From Planctomycetaceae bacterium (GTDB taxonomy: Bacteria > Planctomycetota > Planctomycetia > Planctomycetales > Planctomycetaceae), in the NCBI GenBank assembly GCA_021732415.1, contig JAKFVC010000072.1, positions 50,862 through 114,861 of the forward strand: 64,000 nt of DNA. The letters run 5' to 3'. How positions within the stretch are numbered: position 1 is the stretch's first letter; every line of letters starts with the position of its first letter. The notes under the pieces were generated by a model, which saw nothing but the letters and a program-made list of their open reading frames with translations, made no database searches and was not told the DNA's origin. Position numbers and translations under genes: made by a program. Positions 54,587-63,257 of this stretch are shown here, one piece after another.

Positions 54587-56329
54587 ATGTTGGAACTTTC
54601 TGGGGAACGCCGCGACACCTATAGTCCCAGCGGCAAGGTCAACTGGCTGCTGTTCTATCCGGGCTTCGTGCTAACGGTGGGCGTCGCACTAGTGATGGCG
54701 GCGTGTCTCTTATTGGCTTTTGATTCCGGCCTCTATCTGGTTCTTGTCGCGCCGGCCATCGCAGCATTGGTGACCGGCGGGGCCTGGTATTTGGTACTCA
54801 AATGGTGTCATTGTCGTAACAAGTTCGCCGCCATCGTCGGATCTGTGCTGCTGGGCCTGATCGTTTATCTCGGATATTTCCACCTTGATATCGTGCGACA
54901 CGTCGGCCTGCAAAATGCTCATCGAGTCGACTTATTGCCGGAATATATTCGATTTCGAATGCTGACCGATGTCGTGCGAGAGGCGAATCGGCCCAACCGG
55001 GATCCCGCAGGTGGTGCTGTCCAGCAGCCGAATACGCTGCAACATGTGATGAACTGGCTCATTCTCGTCGGCGAACTGGCCGCGGTGATCGCGATTGTGA
55101 TGGGACTGGGCGTCGCTCGGGCGTCGATGGTCTATTGCGAAACGTGTCACCGATGGGGCAAGAGGGAGCTTCTCAACATCCCGGCAGGACTTGGCGCCTT
55201 CATATGGGAGTTGTTGTGTCAGGGCAAGTTTGCCGAGGCTCAACAGCGACTGACTTCGATGACTGGCGCTATTCAAGTGGGTTGCGGTCTGACCATCGAA
55301 CATTGCACCGAGTGCCAGACTCGCCCCGACGGGTCTCGGGTATTTCTGACGGTGAACGATTTTCCGCGTCCTCAGGTCAGCGTGTTAGGGATACCCGTGA
55401 AGCACAAGGAACAAGCCCAAAAACTGGTCTCCCAAGTCGCCTTGCATCCCAAGGAAGTGGTCGCGCTCGCAGCAGCTTTTCCCTCTCTCAAAAGCTGCAT
55501 GGAGTCTCAGCCGGAGATATTTGCCGCGGCCAAGTTGGAGGTCGAAGCCGTTAAACCCGAGATACCCGAGCTCGGTCCCCAATTAGCAGACTGGCCCCAT
55601 CAACTGGCCGAGATCGAAGTCCTGCAGGGTCCGACGGCACGCACCATTCTGACGTCGAAAACCATCGCCATTCAAACTTTGATTGGGCTTGTCACGTTGT
55701 TCGGCCCTTGGGCCGTGGGGGGGGTGTCGCTAGGACTCGTCTTTCAATTCGTGAAAGACCCACCAGTCTGGCTAACCGGTGTGACGATTGCCTGGTGCAT
55801 GATTTGCGTGATCACGGGCTTCGTTTGGATGCTCTACTTCCCGAACTATTGGACGGCCCGATTCATGAGGTGGCGAACGTGGAAGTCATTCGCTGCCCGT
55901 CCTGATTCTGCTGTCGATTGGCACAATCCTGACCTGTTTTTCGTCGACATCATTCCGCGAGCCAATTGGGGCAAAGTGATGCTCGAAAACGCGTCCGACA
56001 TCGGGTTTCTCGAATTGAGTCACCAACATGGCGAATTGATTTTCGAGGGTGACCGCGAACGCTACTGGATTCCAGCAGATTCGATTATTGAGGTGAAACA
56101 TGAGTCCTTCCAGGAAGTAGCAAACCAAACGCAAGGAACGCCGATCTTGAGTCACGTCATCGTCGTGCGTGCGATGACGGCCAAGGGGCCGTGGGAGACC
56201 TGGTTTTATCGCCGCCATGAAGGCTTCAAGATGCGCACTGCCCAGCGACGACTTGCCGACGCAAAGGAGATGGAATCCAAGATCCGCGAGTTCCTGCGAG
56301 ACGCGTTGCCACCTACCGCGGAGCATTGA
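54587..56329 (+). CDS. Multi-helix membrane protein of unknown family (tandem copy 2)
   Basis: 580 residues from the ATG at 54587, which aligns with the start of copy 1; a longer in-frame start at 54494 has no signal value. The layout repeats copy 1: early hydrophobic segments (WLLFYPGFVLTVGVALVMAA), the CETCHRWGK pair, EHCTEC (two further Cys where copy 1 has one), and the end FEGDRERYWIPADSIIEV and LPPTAEH. It overlaps the convergent sulfatase gene by 17 bases (56313-56329). Because the sulfatase tail is intact here and truncated after copy 1, copy 2 occupies the ancestral place. Function unknown. Confidence 0.75.
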   Translation: MLELSGERRDTYSPSGKVNWLLFYPGFVLTVGVALVMAACLLLAFDSGLYLVLVAPAIAALVTGGAWYLVLKWCHCRNKFAAIVGSVLLGLIVYLGYFHLDIVRHVGLQNAHRVDLLPEYIRFRMLTDVVREANRPNRDPAGGAVQQPNTLQHVMNWLILVGELAAVIAIVMGLGVARASMVYCETCHRWGKRELLNIPAGLGAFIWELLCQGKFAEAQQRLTSMTGAIQVGCGLTIEHCTECQTRPDGSRVFLTVNDFPRPQVSVLGIPVKHKEQAQKLVSQVALHPKEVVALAAAFPSLKSCMESQPEIFAAAKLEVEAVKPEIPELGPQLADWPHQLAEIEVLQGPTARTILTSKTIAIQTLIGLVTLFGPWAVGGVSLGLVFQFVKDPPVWLTGVTIAWCMICVITGFVWMLYFPNYWTARFMRWRTWKSFAARPDSAVDWHNPDLFFVDIIPRANWGKVMLENASDIGFLELSHQHGELIFEGDRERYWIPADSIIEVKHESFQEVANQTQGTPILSHVIVVRAMTAKGPWETWFYRRHEGFKMRTAQRRLADAKEMESKIREFLRDALPPTAEH

Positions 56330-57830
56330 TGCCGGGAATCGCCAGTGGAAAACGGCGATTCTCAGAGACTTCACGTCGCAAGATTTCCTCGGCCTGCTGA
56401 ATCTCCGTGGCATGCATGGCCGCGATGTTTTGCGATTCAGCGATGTCCTTCGATAGATCATACACTTCCCAGTCACCGGGCTTCTTGGTACTGAGTCCCC
56501 GCCGTACTAACTTCAAGTTGCCCAGGCGCACTGCGACTTGGCCACCGTATTCTGTGAAGACCCAGATCATCGGCTTGCGACTGGCGGGAGTCGGTGCTCC
56601 GGTCATCACCGGCAACAGGCTTTCGCCGTCCAAATCCTTCGGTTTCTCTAAACCCACGACATCACACATCGTCGGGAACCAATCGGCGAAATAACTCGGC
56701 GTGTCGTTCACAGTCCCCGGTTTGACTCGAGATGGCCACCGCACAATCATGGGCACGCGCAAGCCACCTTCGTAAACACTCCCCTTATAACCGCGCAGAC
56801 CGGCCGTACTGTTGAAGAACTTCGCATCCACTCCACCCGCGCTGAATCGTGCTGTGGGCGAGGTCGGATGCGTGGTCCCGTTGTCGCTGGTAAAGACGAT
56901 CATCGTCCGTTCCGCCACGCCGGCCTGCTTCAACGCTTCCATGACACGGCCCACGTATCCGTCCAAGTCGGTAATCATCGCGGCGTACGCCGCGCGAGGC
57001 CGCGGATGAGGCAGGTAGCCAGATTCTCCACGATAAACTTCCGTGTCCCATTCAGCGGGGAATCTGTCCACCGACGACTTCGGTGGATGCATCGCAATGT
57101 GAGGTTCAATGAAAGGGAGATACAGAAAGAACGGCCGCTCGCGATTGGCCGCGATGAACTTTTCCGCCTCAGTCACCATCAAGGGCGGAGCGTAGGTTTC
57201 TCCGATCCAGCGATCCAGAGTCACCTCGCCCTCGGGCTGCTTGGCATAGGCGATAATCGGTTTACGATTAATGATAATCTTTTCGGCATTCATCCAGAGG
57301 TACGGCGGATAGTAACTATGGGCGACTCCCTGGCAGTTATAGCCGAAGAACAGATCAAACCCCTTGCGATTCGGATCGCCCGTACTGCCGACCGGCCCCA
57401 GGCCCCACTTGCCCATCGCACCGGTCGCATAGCCCGCCTTCTGCAGCAGTTGAGGAAACGTGACAACTTGCTCCGAAAGCGGCATTTGTCCTTCGGGGAA
57501 CTCGGGAAATTCCGCGCGAGCCACCTGGTTGCCGCGCACCTCGGCATGCCCCAGGTGCTTGCCGGTCATCAGGACGCACCGCGACGGCGCACACACCGGT
57601 GCCCCGCTGTAGTGCTGAGTGAACCGCATTCCCTCCGTTGTGAGTCGATCGATGTTCGGCGTCGAGAACTTCTTCTGGCCATAACAGCTCAACTCACCCC
57701 AGCCGAGATCATCCGCAATGATGAACACAATATTGGGTTTGGAATCCTCAGCCACCGCGCACGGTGCCAATGACAAAAACAGGAGACTGAAGAGTGTTGC
57801 GACCAGACACTGCTGAACTCGAAGATGCAC
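56313..57830 (-). CDS. Secreted sulfatase (formylglycine-dependent)
   Basis: 505 residues with a Sec signal (LVATLFSLLFLSLAPCAVAE, cut near 27). The core opens PNIVFIIADDLGWGELSCY (Asp40-Asp41) and bears C80-A-P-S-R84, the signature that is oxidised to formylglycine. MGKWGLGPVGST fits the usual GKWHLG block but with Gly in place of His, and IVFTSDNGTTHPTSPTARF holds the later active-site Asp-Asn. It probably removes sulfate from a polysaccharide outside the cell. It overlaps the convergent membrane-protein gene by 17 bases; a fossil of its 3' end lies after copy 1 of that gene. Confidence 0.93.
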   Translation of the reverse strand: MHLRVQQCLVATLFSLLFLSLAPCAVAEDSKPNIVFIIADDLGWGELSCYGQKKFSTPNIDRLTTEGMRFTQHYSGAPVCAPSRCVLMTGKHLGHAEVRGNQVARAEFPEFPEGQMPLSEQVVTFPQLLQKAGYATGAMGKWGLGPVGSTGDPNRKGFDLFFGYNCQGVAHSYYPPYLWMNAEKIIINRKPIIAYAKQPEGEVTLDRWIGETYAPPLMVTEAEKFIAANRERPFFLYLPFIEPHIAMHPPKSSVDRFPAEWDTEVYRGESGYLPHPRPRAAYAAMITDLDGYVGRVMEALKQAGVAERTMIVFTSDNGTTHPTSPTARFSAGGVDAKFFNSTAGLRGYKGSVYEGGLRVPMIVRWPSRVKPGTVNDTPSYFADWFPTMCDVVGLEKPKDLDGESLLPVMTGAPTPASRKPMIWVFTEYGGQVAVRLGNLKLVRRGLSTKKPGDWEVYDLSKDIAESQNIAAMHATEIQQAEEILRREVSENRRFPLAIPGINAPR

Positions 57831-57887
57831 GTTCCGCCCCCATCCTGTTTGCTAAATAACCTTGCACGATTCTGGGACTGACCCGTT

Positions 57888-58018
57888 TCGTGCCACTGTT
57901 TCGCGACTGTACTCAGTCGCTAAGCAGTGCTGTCTTCACCTGTGATTCGCGGATTTTCATCTGGTTGCTGAGGGAGCACTGCTTAATGACCGGGTACGGT
58001 CATGAAACAGTGGCACGA
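57888..58018. repeat. Nested inverted repeat, family F
   Basis: Outer arms TCGTGCCACTGTTTC (57888-57902) and its complement (58004-58018) enclose a second perfect 11-base pair, TAAGCAGTGCT (57921-57931) and 57975-57985. The element fills the gap between the sulfatase start and the DUF1552 gene's stop. It is not followed by a T-run, so it is a structural repeat rather than a clear terminator. Confidence 0.65.
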
Positions 58019-58046
58019 GCCTTGTCACAACTTCACGCAACGCTGT

Positions 58047-59399
58047 TTAGATCAATTCCTTAATGCTTCCATCCGCTTCGCCCCCCTGAAACTTCTCGGG
58101 GAGCGGCACCTGCATGCGATCGAACACCGTTCCCCACAGATTCCCCAGTCGCACATCTTCTTTAATAATGTGCCCCTGATGTTTAATCCCCAATCGCGAA
58201 CCACCGGCGAGCATCGTCGGCAGGTGATGATTGTGGTGAGCGTTGATAGCACCGCCGCTACTGCCGTACGCAACCAGCGTATGATCCAACAGCGTCCCGT
58301 CCCCTTCCTTAATCGACTTGAGCTTGTTCAGGAAATAGGCCCAATCTTCCATATACCAGATATCAGACTGAGTGAACCACTTCAGCTTATCAGGGTCTTC
58401 GCCGTGATGGGTCATCTCGTGGTAGTTGTACGGATTCCCCTTGTCACGCCACGAGCCAGTTCCATCCTGACCATCCATGCGTGCCAGGTAGGAAATCACG
58501 CGTGTACTGTCGGTTTGCAGCGCCAAGGCGATGACGTCGAACATCAAGCGCTGATAGCGACGATAATCCAATCCCGACTTGTCCGGATCGAGACTTTGTT
58601 CCTTGCCAAACTCCAGCGTCGCGACCGTCGGCTTCGGTTTGCGGAGCCAATTCTTCTCATCCTGCATCCGACGTTCCAGATCACGAATGCCCGTCAGGTA
58701 TTCATCGAGCTTTCGCTTATCGTCGACGCCCAGCGCTCCATTGAGCTGACGGGCTTCCTCTCGAAGCGAATCGAGGACACTCGTGCGGCGAATGAATTCC
58801 GCTTCGCGCGCATTGAGTGCATCAGCCGAGTCTTGTCGGAATAGCTGATCGAACAGGATGTGCGGACGGTTCTCAGAAGGGATCGGCGTGCCGCTGGGAC
58901 TCCACGAGAGAGTCTGATCGTAATAACCGCCGAACCCTGTTCCACGTTTAATGCCGAGTGTGAGCGAGGGGAAACGCGTCTGCCGCCCGACCGCCGCCGC
59001 TAATTCCTGGTCGCAAGAGACCCGTAGCTTCCCCCCCGCACTCCGCGTGTTGGTGCCAGTCAAAAAAGTCCGATCGCCGACATGGCCACCCGAATGCGTC
59101 AGCTTCAGGCCTGACACCACTGTGAAGTCACGCCGCAGATTTTCGAGCGGCTTCAAGATGGGCGTCATCGCATAATCAGGCCCCACCTCTGCTGGCGTGA
59201 AATCGCGGCCGTTGATGCCCAGTCCATAAAAGCAGAATACCGCCCGACGGGGAGTTTCCCCGGGAGCGATCGATCCGGCAGTCGTCACCGACTCGGCACG
59301 AACGCTCATGGCATCCAGCCACGGCAGCGCCAAGGTGATGCCAGCGCCCTTGAGGAACGTTCGCCGGGGCAAGGCGACATGACGGTGCTGAATATTCAA
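58047..59399 (-). CDS. DUF1552 exported protein (cassette 2)
   Basis: 450 residues from a TTG at 59399; GGAG, partly in the stop of the upstream gene, is about 7 bases before it. A twin-arginine signal is present (LPRRTFLKGAGITLALPWLD, RR at 12-13). Core blocks include AVFCFYGLGINGRDF, SGLKLTHSGGHVGDRTFLTG, RVISYLARMDGQDG, and YGSSGGAINAHHNHHLPTML. Ten bases separate it from the end of the DUF1592 cytochrome gene upstream, so translation is probably coupled. DUF1552 function is unknown. Confidence 0.9.
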   Translation of the reverse strand: MNIQHRHVALPRRTFLKGAGITLALPWLDAMSVRAESVTTAGSIAPGETPRRAVFCFYGLGINGRDFTPAEVGPDYAMTPILKPLENLRRDFTVVSGLKLTHSGGHVGDRTFLTGTNTRSAGGKLRVSCDQELAAAVGRQTRFPSLTLGIKRGTGFGGYYDQTLSWSPSGTPIPSENRPHILFDQLFRQDSADALNAREAEFIRRTSVLDSLREEARQLNGALGVDDKRKLDEYLTGIRDLERRMQDEKNWLRKPKPTVATLEFGKEQSLDPDKSGLDYRRYQRLMFDVIALALQTDSTRVISYLARMDGQDGTGSWRDKGNPYNYHEMTHHGEDPDKLKWFTQSDIWYMEDWAYFLNKLKSIKEGDGTLLDHTLVAYGSSGGAINAHHNHHLPTMLAGGSRLGIKHQGHIIKEDVRLGNLWGTVFDRMQVPLPEKFQGGEADGSIKELI

Positions 59400-59409
59400 G
59401 GCGATGCTC

Positions 59410-62046
59410 CTACTTTGTATTGAACGGCTCGCTGGCCACGATCGCCAGGATCAGCGACTGAATTCGGTAGTCGTCCTTCTGCAAGCTGGCGACCAGTGAA
59501 TCGATCACACTATGGTCGGTGTATCCGATCGGGCGTCCCAATGCATACGTTAGCATTTTGACGCTCAACGCCCGCGCAAACTTATCCTTCTGCGTCATCA
59601 GACCGGCCTTGTACTCAGCGAGCGTGCCGAACTTCTTTCCATCGGGGAACGAACCGCTCACATCGAGCACCGGTCCGTTCGAGCCGCGGAATCCCTCGCC
59701 GTTGAAACGCTCACGCCAGGCGCCGATCGCATCGTAGTTTTCCAGAGCCAGTCCGTACGGATCGAGCTTCGCGTGGCAGGATGCACAGACATCGTCACGT
59801 CGATGAAGTTCCAATCGCTCGCGAACGGTCAGATTCTTGCCTGCGGTATTGGGCTGAATCTCACCAGCGTTCGGCGGAGGGTTGTTGGGAGGATCATTCA
59901 AGAGTTCGCGCAGGATCCACGACCCACGGCGCATCGGCAACGTCCGCGTGCCATCCGCCAGATACGTCATCAGGCCGGCCATTCCCAGAACGCCGCCACG
60001 ATGATGTTCGGGGCCAATCGCGACCCGCCGGAACTCTGGTCCATTGACGCCGGTGATGCCATAGTGCCGAGCCAATCTCTCGTTAATGATCACGAAGTCA
60101 CTATCGATGAAGGACGTGACCGGCAAATTCTTATTCAGGATTTCCGCGAAGAAGGCAAATGGCTCCTGTTGTGAGGCCTGCTCCAAGGGCGGATCGTAGT
60201 CTCGATACTCGGCCGCCGGCTTGATGGAACCGTAGTTCCGTACCGACAACCACTGACCCGCGAAGTTCTTCACCAGTTGATCCGCTTTAGGATCGGCGAG
60301 CATCCGCTGCACCTGGGCCGAGACGACGCCCGGATCATGCAATTTGCCGGCACCCGCAAGCCCCAGCAACTCGTCGTCCGGCATTGTACTCCATAAGAAA
60401 TACGATAACCGTGATGCCAATTCATAATCAGTCAGCGGACGCGGCTTCGCGTTTTCGCCTGCAGGTTCTTCGAGGAATAAGAAGCCCGGAGCACACAAGG
60501 CTCGTTGCAGGCCGGTCCGCATGGCCGCATGGAACGACAGCTTCCGGGTCGATTCGGCATCCTTCACCACGGCCACGACCGAGTCGATCTCCGCATCAGT
60601 CACTGGTCGGCGATAGGCTCGCGGCAGGAATCGGGCAAAGATCTCCCGCACATAGGTCTCGTCACGACGCTCATCACCGGCAAACAACAGCGCCTTGTGG
60701 CCAGCAGGAGGCCATTCTTTCTGGATCGGACCTTCGATCTCGATCGCGTCCAGCAACAGCCGCGGCAGTTTTTCGACGTCCATTTCCGGGTTGTAGATGT
60801 TGGCCACCCCGGTCCAGGCGTTGAGCTTCTGCTCGAGGTCGTCGCGTTCTTTCTTTAAGAGATTCATCTCCGCCTGCGGTGCCCGCCGCGTGGAGGCCTC
60901 TTCCATCCGGCCCCGCAAGTTCGTCCACATTGAGAACAGCTTCTTATAGTTTGGCTCGGTAATGACGGCCTTTTCCGTGTGATTCCACAACAAGGTAAAG
61001 ACTTGCGGCCCCTTCACCTCGCCATTGACTGGCCCTCGCAAGAACACCAATACCTCAGAGACGCCCGACGGATCAAGCAGTAGTTCCTGTTCAACCTGGA
61101 TTGGCGAACTCTTGGCATACTGCAGCAGGAACTTGTTCGGCTCGGTCCGCGATCGATTGTCGACTTTCGCCTTGATACGAAAGCGGTAATACCCATCCTG
61201 AGTCACCACTTGGCCAATGGCGAAGTGCTCAACGACGCCCCAGCCGTCGTACTCGGGGCGATAAGTGGGACCGCCCTGGATATGTTCGATGTACTCGGGA
61301 TGAATGAACTTATCTTGGGCACCGCGCGGAATCGTGTGCTTGAAACCCGGAAAGACTTCGACTTGATCGGGCGGAGGCCGCAGCCGTAACCACGGAGATC
61401 GGTTCTCCATCCGATTGACTTTCGGCGGCTCGGTGACGATGGTGCGATCCGCCAGCTTGGCCGCGACTTCCAGACTCCGCTCAATCTGCGACTGATCGAA
61501 GAACAGTGCGACCCCCAATCGGTCGAACCCCTCGGCCAGCCCATCGGCAGGCAACTCCTCAGTCAACGGACGGACGACCAGATCATCCAGCTTGAGCAGA
61601 TCGCGGACCGTGTTCGCATACTCGTCACGATTCAACCGCCGCATGGGAATCCGCCCGCCGGCATTTTTTGCAGCGAGTTCAATACCCTTCAATCGCTCAT
61701 TGACCCAGGACACGAATGCCGCGGCCTGCTTCGCATCTGGCCGAGGCCGACCTTCCGGTGGCATCTCACCGGCGTTAATCCGGTCGATGACTTCCTTCCA
61801 CTGCTCGGCGACACTCGGCGCGGTGAAGTCGGTTCCAAGCAAATCGATGCGATATCCGGCCTTGGTCGTCTTTTCGCCGTGGCATGCGAGACAATGCCGC
61901 TCGATAAACGGCTTGACGTTCTCTGAGTACCCCGGAGCGGCAACGGTCGTTTTGTCCGGCGATTCGCCGCGACCAACGATTCCCATGAAGAAGATGGCGA
62001 TCCCGCCGGTAAACATTCCAAGAGTCTGGTACGCGCGCGTCTGCAT
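59410..62046 (-). CDS. Planctomycete cytochrome protein, DUF1587/1595/1592/1588/1585 type (cassette 2)
   Basis: 878 residues; hydrophobic N-terminus (about 7-25). Haem-c motif CLACH at 52-56; PMRRLNRDEYANTVRDLLKL is the DUF1587 block. A beta-rich middle section is longer than in the cassette-1 protein. RFLPRAYRRPVTDAEI (DUF1595), LASRLSYFLWSTMPDDELLG (DUF1592), CASCHAKLDPYGLALENYDA (DUF1588, Cys754) and a final DUF1585 domain complete the usual order. Its DUF1552 partner follows after ten bases. Probably an exported electron-transfer complex; substrate unknown. Confidence 0.93.
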   Translation of the reverse strand: MQTRAYQTLGMFTGGIAIFFMGIVGRGESPDKTTVAAPGYSENVKPFIERHCLACHGEKTTKAGYRIDLLGTDFTAPSVAEQWKEVIDRINAGEMPPEGRPRPDAKQAAAFVSWVNERLKGIELAAKNAGGRIPMRRLNRDEYANTVRDLLKLDDLVVRPLTEELPADGLAEGFDRLGVALFFDQSQIERSLEVAAKLADRTIVTEPPKVNRMENRSPWLRLRPPPDQVEVFPGFKHTIPRGAQDKFIHPEYIEHIQGGPTYRPEYDGWGVVEHFAIGQVVTQDGYYRFRIKAKVDNRSRTEPNKFLLQYAKSSPIQVEQELLLDPSGVSEVLVFLRGPVNGEVKGPQVFTLLWNHTEKAVITEPNYKKLFSMWTNLRGRMEEASTRRAPQAEMNLLKKERDDLEQKLNAWTGVANIYNPEMDVEKLPRLLLDAIEIEGPIQKEWPPAGHKALLFAGDERRDETYVREIFARFLPRAYRRPVTDAEIDSVVAVVKDAESTRKLSFHAAMRTGLQRALCAPGFLFLEEPAGENAKPRPLTDYELASRLSYFLWSTMPDDELLGLAGAGKLHDPGVVSAQVQRMLADPKADQLVKNFAGQWLSVRNYGSIKPAAEYRDYDPPLEQASQQEPFAFFAEILNKNLPVTSFIDSDFVIINERLARHYGITGVNGPEFRRVAIGPEHHRGGVLGMAGLMTYLADGTRTLPMRRGSWILRELLNDPPNNPPPNAGEIQPNTAGKNLTVRERLELHRRDDVCASCHAKLDPYGLALENYDAIGAWRERFNGEGFRGSNGPVLDVSGSFPDGKKFGTLAEYKAGLMTQKDKFARALSVKMLTYALGRPIGYTDHSVIDSLVASLQKDDYRIQSLILAIVASEPFNTK

Positions 62047-62478
62047 GCAATGTCGCTCTCAGCAAGATTACCCGAGGCGGACTAATTCTTAATCAAGCTA
62101 AAGTCGCCACATTGTACCACCACTTTCAAGTCGGGCCAAACAACTTTAGACAAACTCTTGCTGCGCCTTCCCTTTCAATAGACTGGTGACCGTCATTGAT
62201 GACAACACCGCAATACAACGAATCGTCATCGGCACAAAGGACAATCTGGCACCGTAGGATGGCCGCCCCGGCCGTCTTCTTTTTGAGAGGACTGGAGATT
62301 TGCCGGAAAAGAATTCGACGGCCGGGGCGGCCATCCTACAGGCGTATGAAATTGCTCCGCATCCTTTGACCGCTTTGAATTGACTGGACTCCGAGTCGGG
62401 GTACCTCCTCGGGGGACCCGACTCTGGAGAGTCAGGCTACGGCGTCTGACGACCTTTTCCATTTATCTAGTGTTGACA
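62047..62478. repeat. Intergenic region with repeat families B and G
   Basis: 432 bases without a gene. At 62254-62276 and 62317-62339 lies a perfect 23-base inverted repeat (left arm GTAGGATGGCCGCCCCGGCC then GTC), whose arm is also at 50666-50688 and in degenerate form at 18875. At 62386-62433 is an imperfect palindrome (GGACTCCGAGTCGGGGTACC with GGGACCCGACTCTGGAGAGT), a second type. Neither is next to a transposase. Confidence 0.75.
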
Positions 62479-63216
62479 CTATTGCTTCGCCGGAGCTGAT
62501 TTCTCGGGAGCGGACAGGCACGCACGTAATGCTGGCTCGACATTCCACAGTTCCTCTGCCACCAGCGGGGCAATGGCTTTCGCCCCTTTGACGGACAGAT
62601 GGGTTCCATCGATCAGCCCACCGCCGTTGGGATGCGGCGGGCCGAATGCCTTCGACTTCTCAGCCCCCACACTCTCGAAGAGTGTGATACTGCGTGCGTG
62701 CAGATCGACGACTGGCACCTTCTTTTCGGCCGCGACTGCCTGCATCGCGTCGACATAAGGAGTCAGGCTCGACGCAATCTTGCCATCCGGCGTAAAAGTA
62801 CGCCGCGCCATCGATGTCACCAGGATCGGCTGAGCCCCAGCTTCTCGTGCCTGGTCGATATACCGGCTGAGATTCTCTCTGTAAGTCGTTTTCGGATCGG
62901 TCTCACGCTCGGGACCTTTGCCTGGCTGATCGTTATGCCCGAACTGAATCAGCACGAAGGCAGGCTTCTTCGAGAGCGCCCGCTTCCAATATCCCGAGTC
63001 ATAATAACTTTTCGAACTGCTGCCGCTCTGAGCCGCATTGACGCACTCGGCTTCCGGCTTAAGTAACGCGGCGAACGCCAGCCCCCAGCCTGCCTTGTCG
63101 GTGACGGTCGAATCGCCGACCAGCACAATCCGTACCTTGTCAGCTTGAGAGTTGTCGCCAGCAAATGACGATGCGGCGAGCGCGGCCGCGACGAAAACCG
63201 TCCAAACAAACCGCAT
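62479..63216 (-). CDS. Secreted SGNH-type acetylesterase
   Basis: 245 residues from the ATG at 63216, preceded by GGAGAAATA; a start 15 codons earlier would overlap the next gene and hides the signal peptide. Signal ends near residue 20 (ASSFAGD). SGNH blocks are seen: VLVGDSTVTDKAGWG (Ser36), Gly and Asn of block II/III around QFGHNDQPGKG (Asn95), and IDGTHLSVKG with Asp203-x-x-His206 of block V. It resembles rhamnogalacturonan acetylesterase-like proteins, removing acetyl groups from polysaccharides outside the cytoplasm. Substrate is not certain. Confidence 0.9.
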   Translation of the reverse strand: MRFVWTVFVAAALAASSFAGDNSQADKVRIVLVGDSTVTDKAGWGLAFAALLKPEAECVNAAQSGSSSKSYYDSGYWKRALSKKPAFVLIQFGHNDQPGKGPERETDPKTTYRENLSRYIDQAREAGAQPILVTSMARRTFTPDGKIASSLTPYVDAMQAVAAEKKVPVVDLHARSITLFESVGAEKSKAFGPPHPNGGGLIDGTHLSVKGAKAIAPLVAEELWNVEPALRACLSAPEKSAPAKQ

Positions 63217-63257
63217 TATTTCTCCGACTTGGATTAAGGCGCAAGACCTAACGGAAT

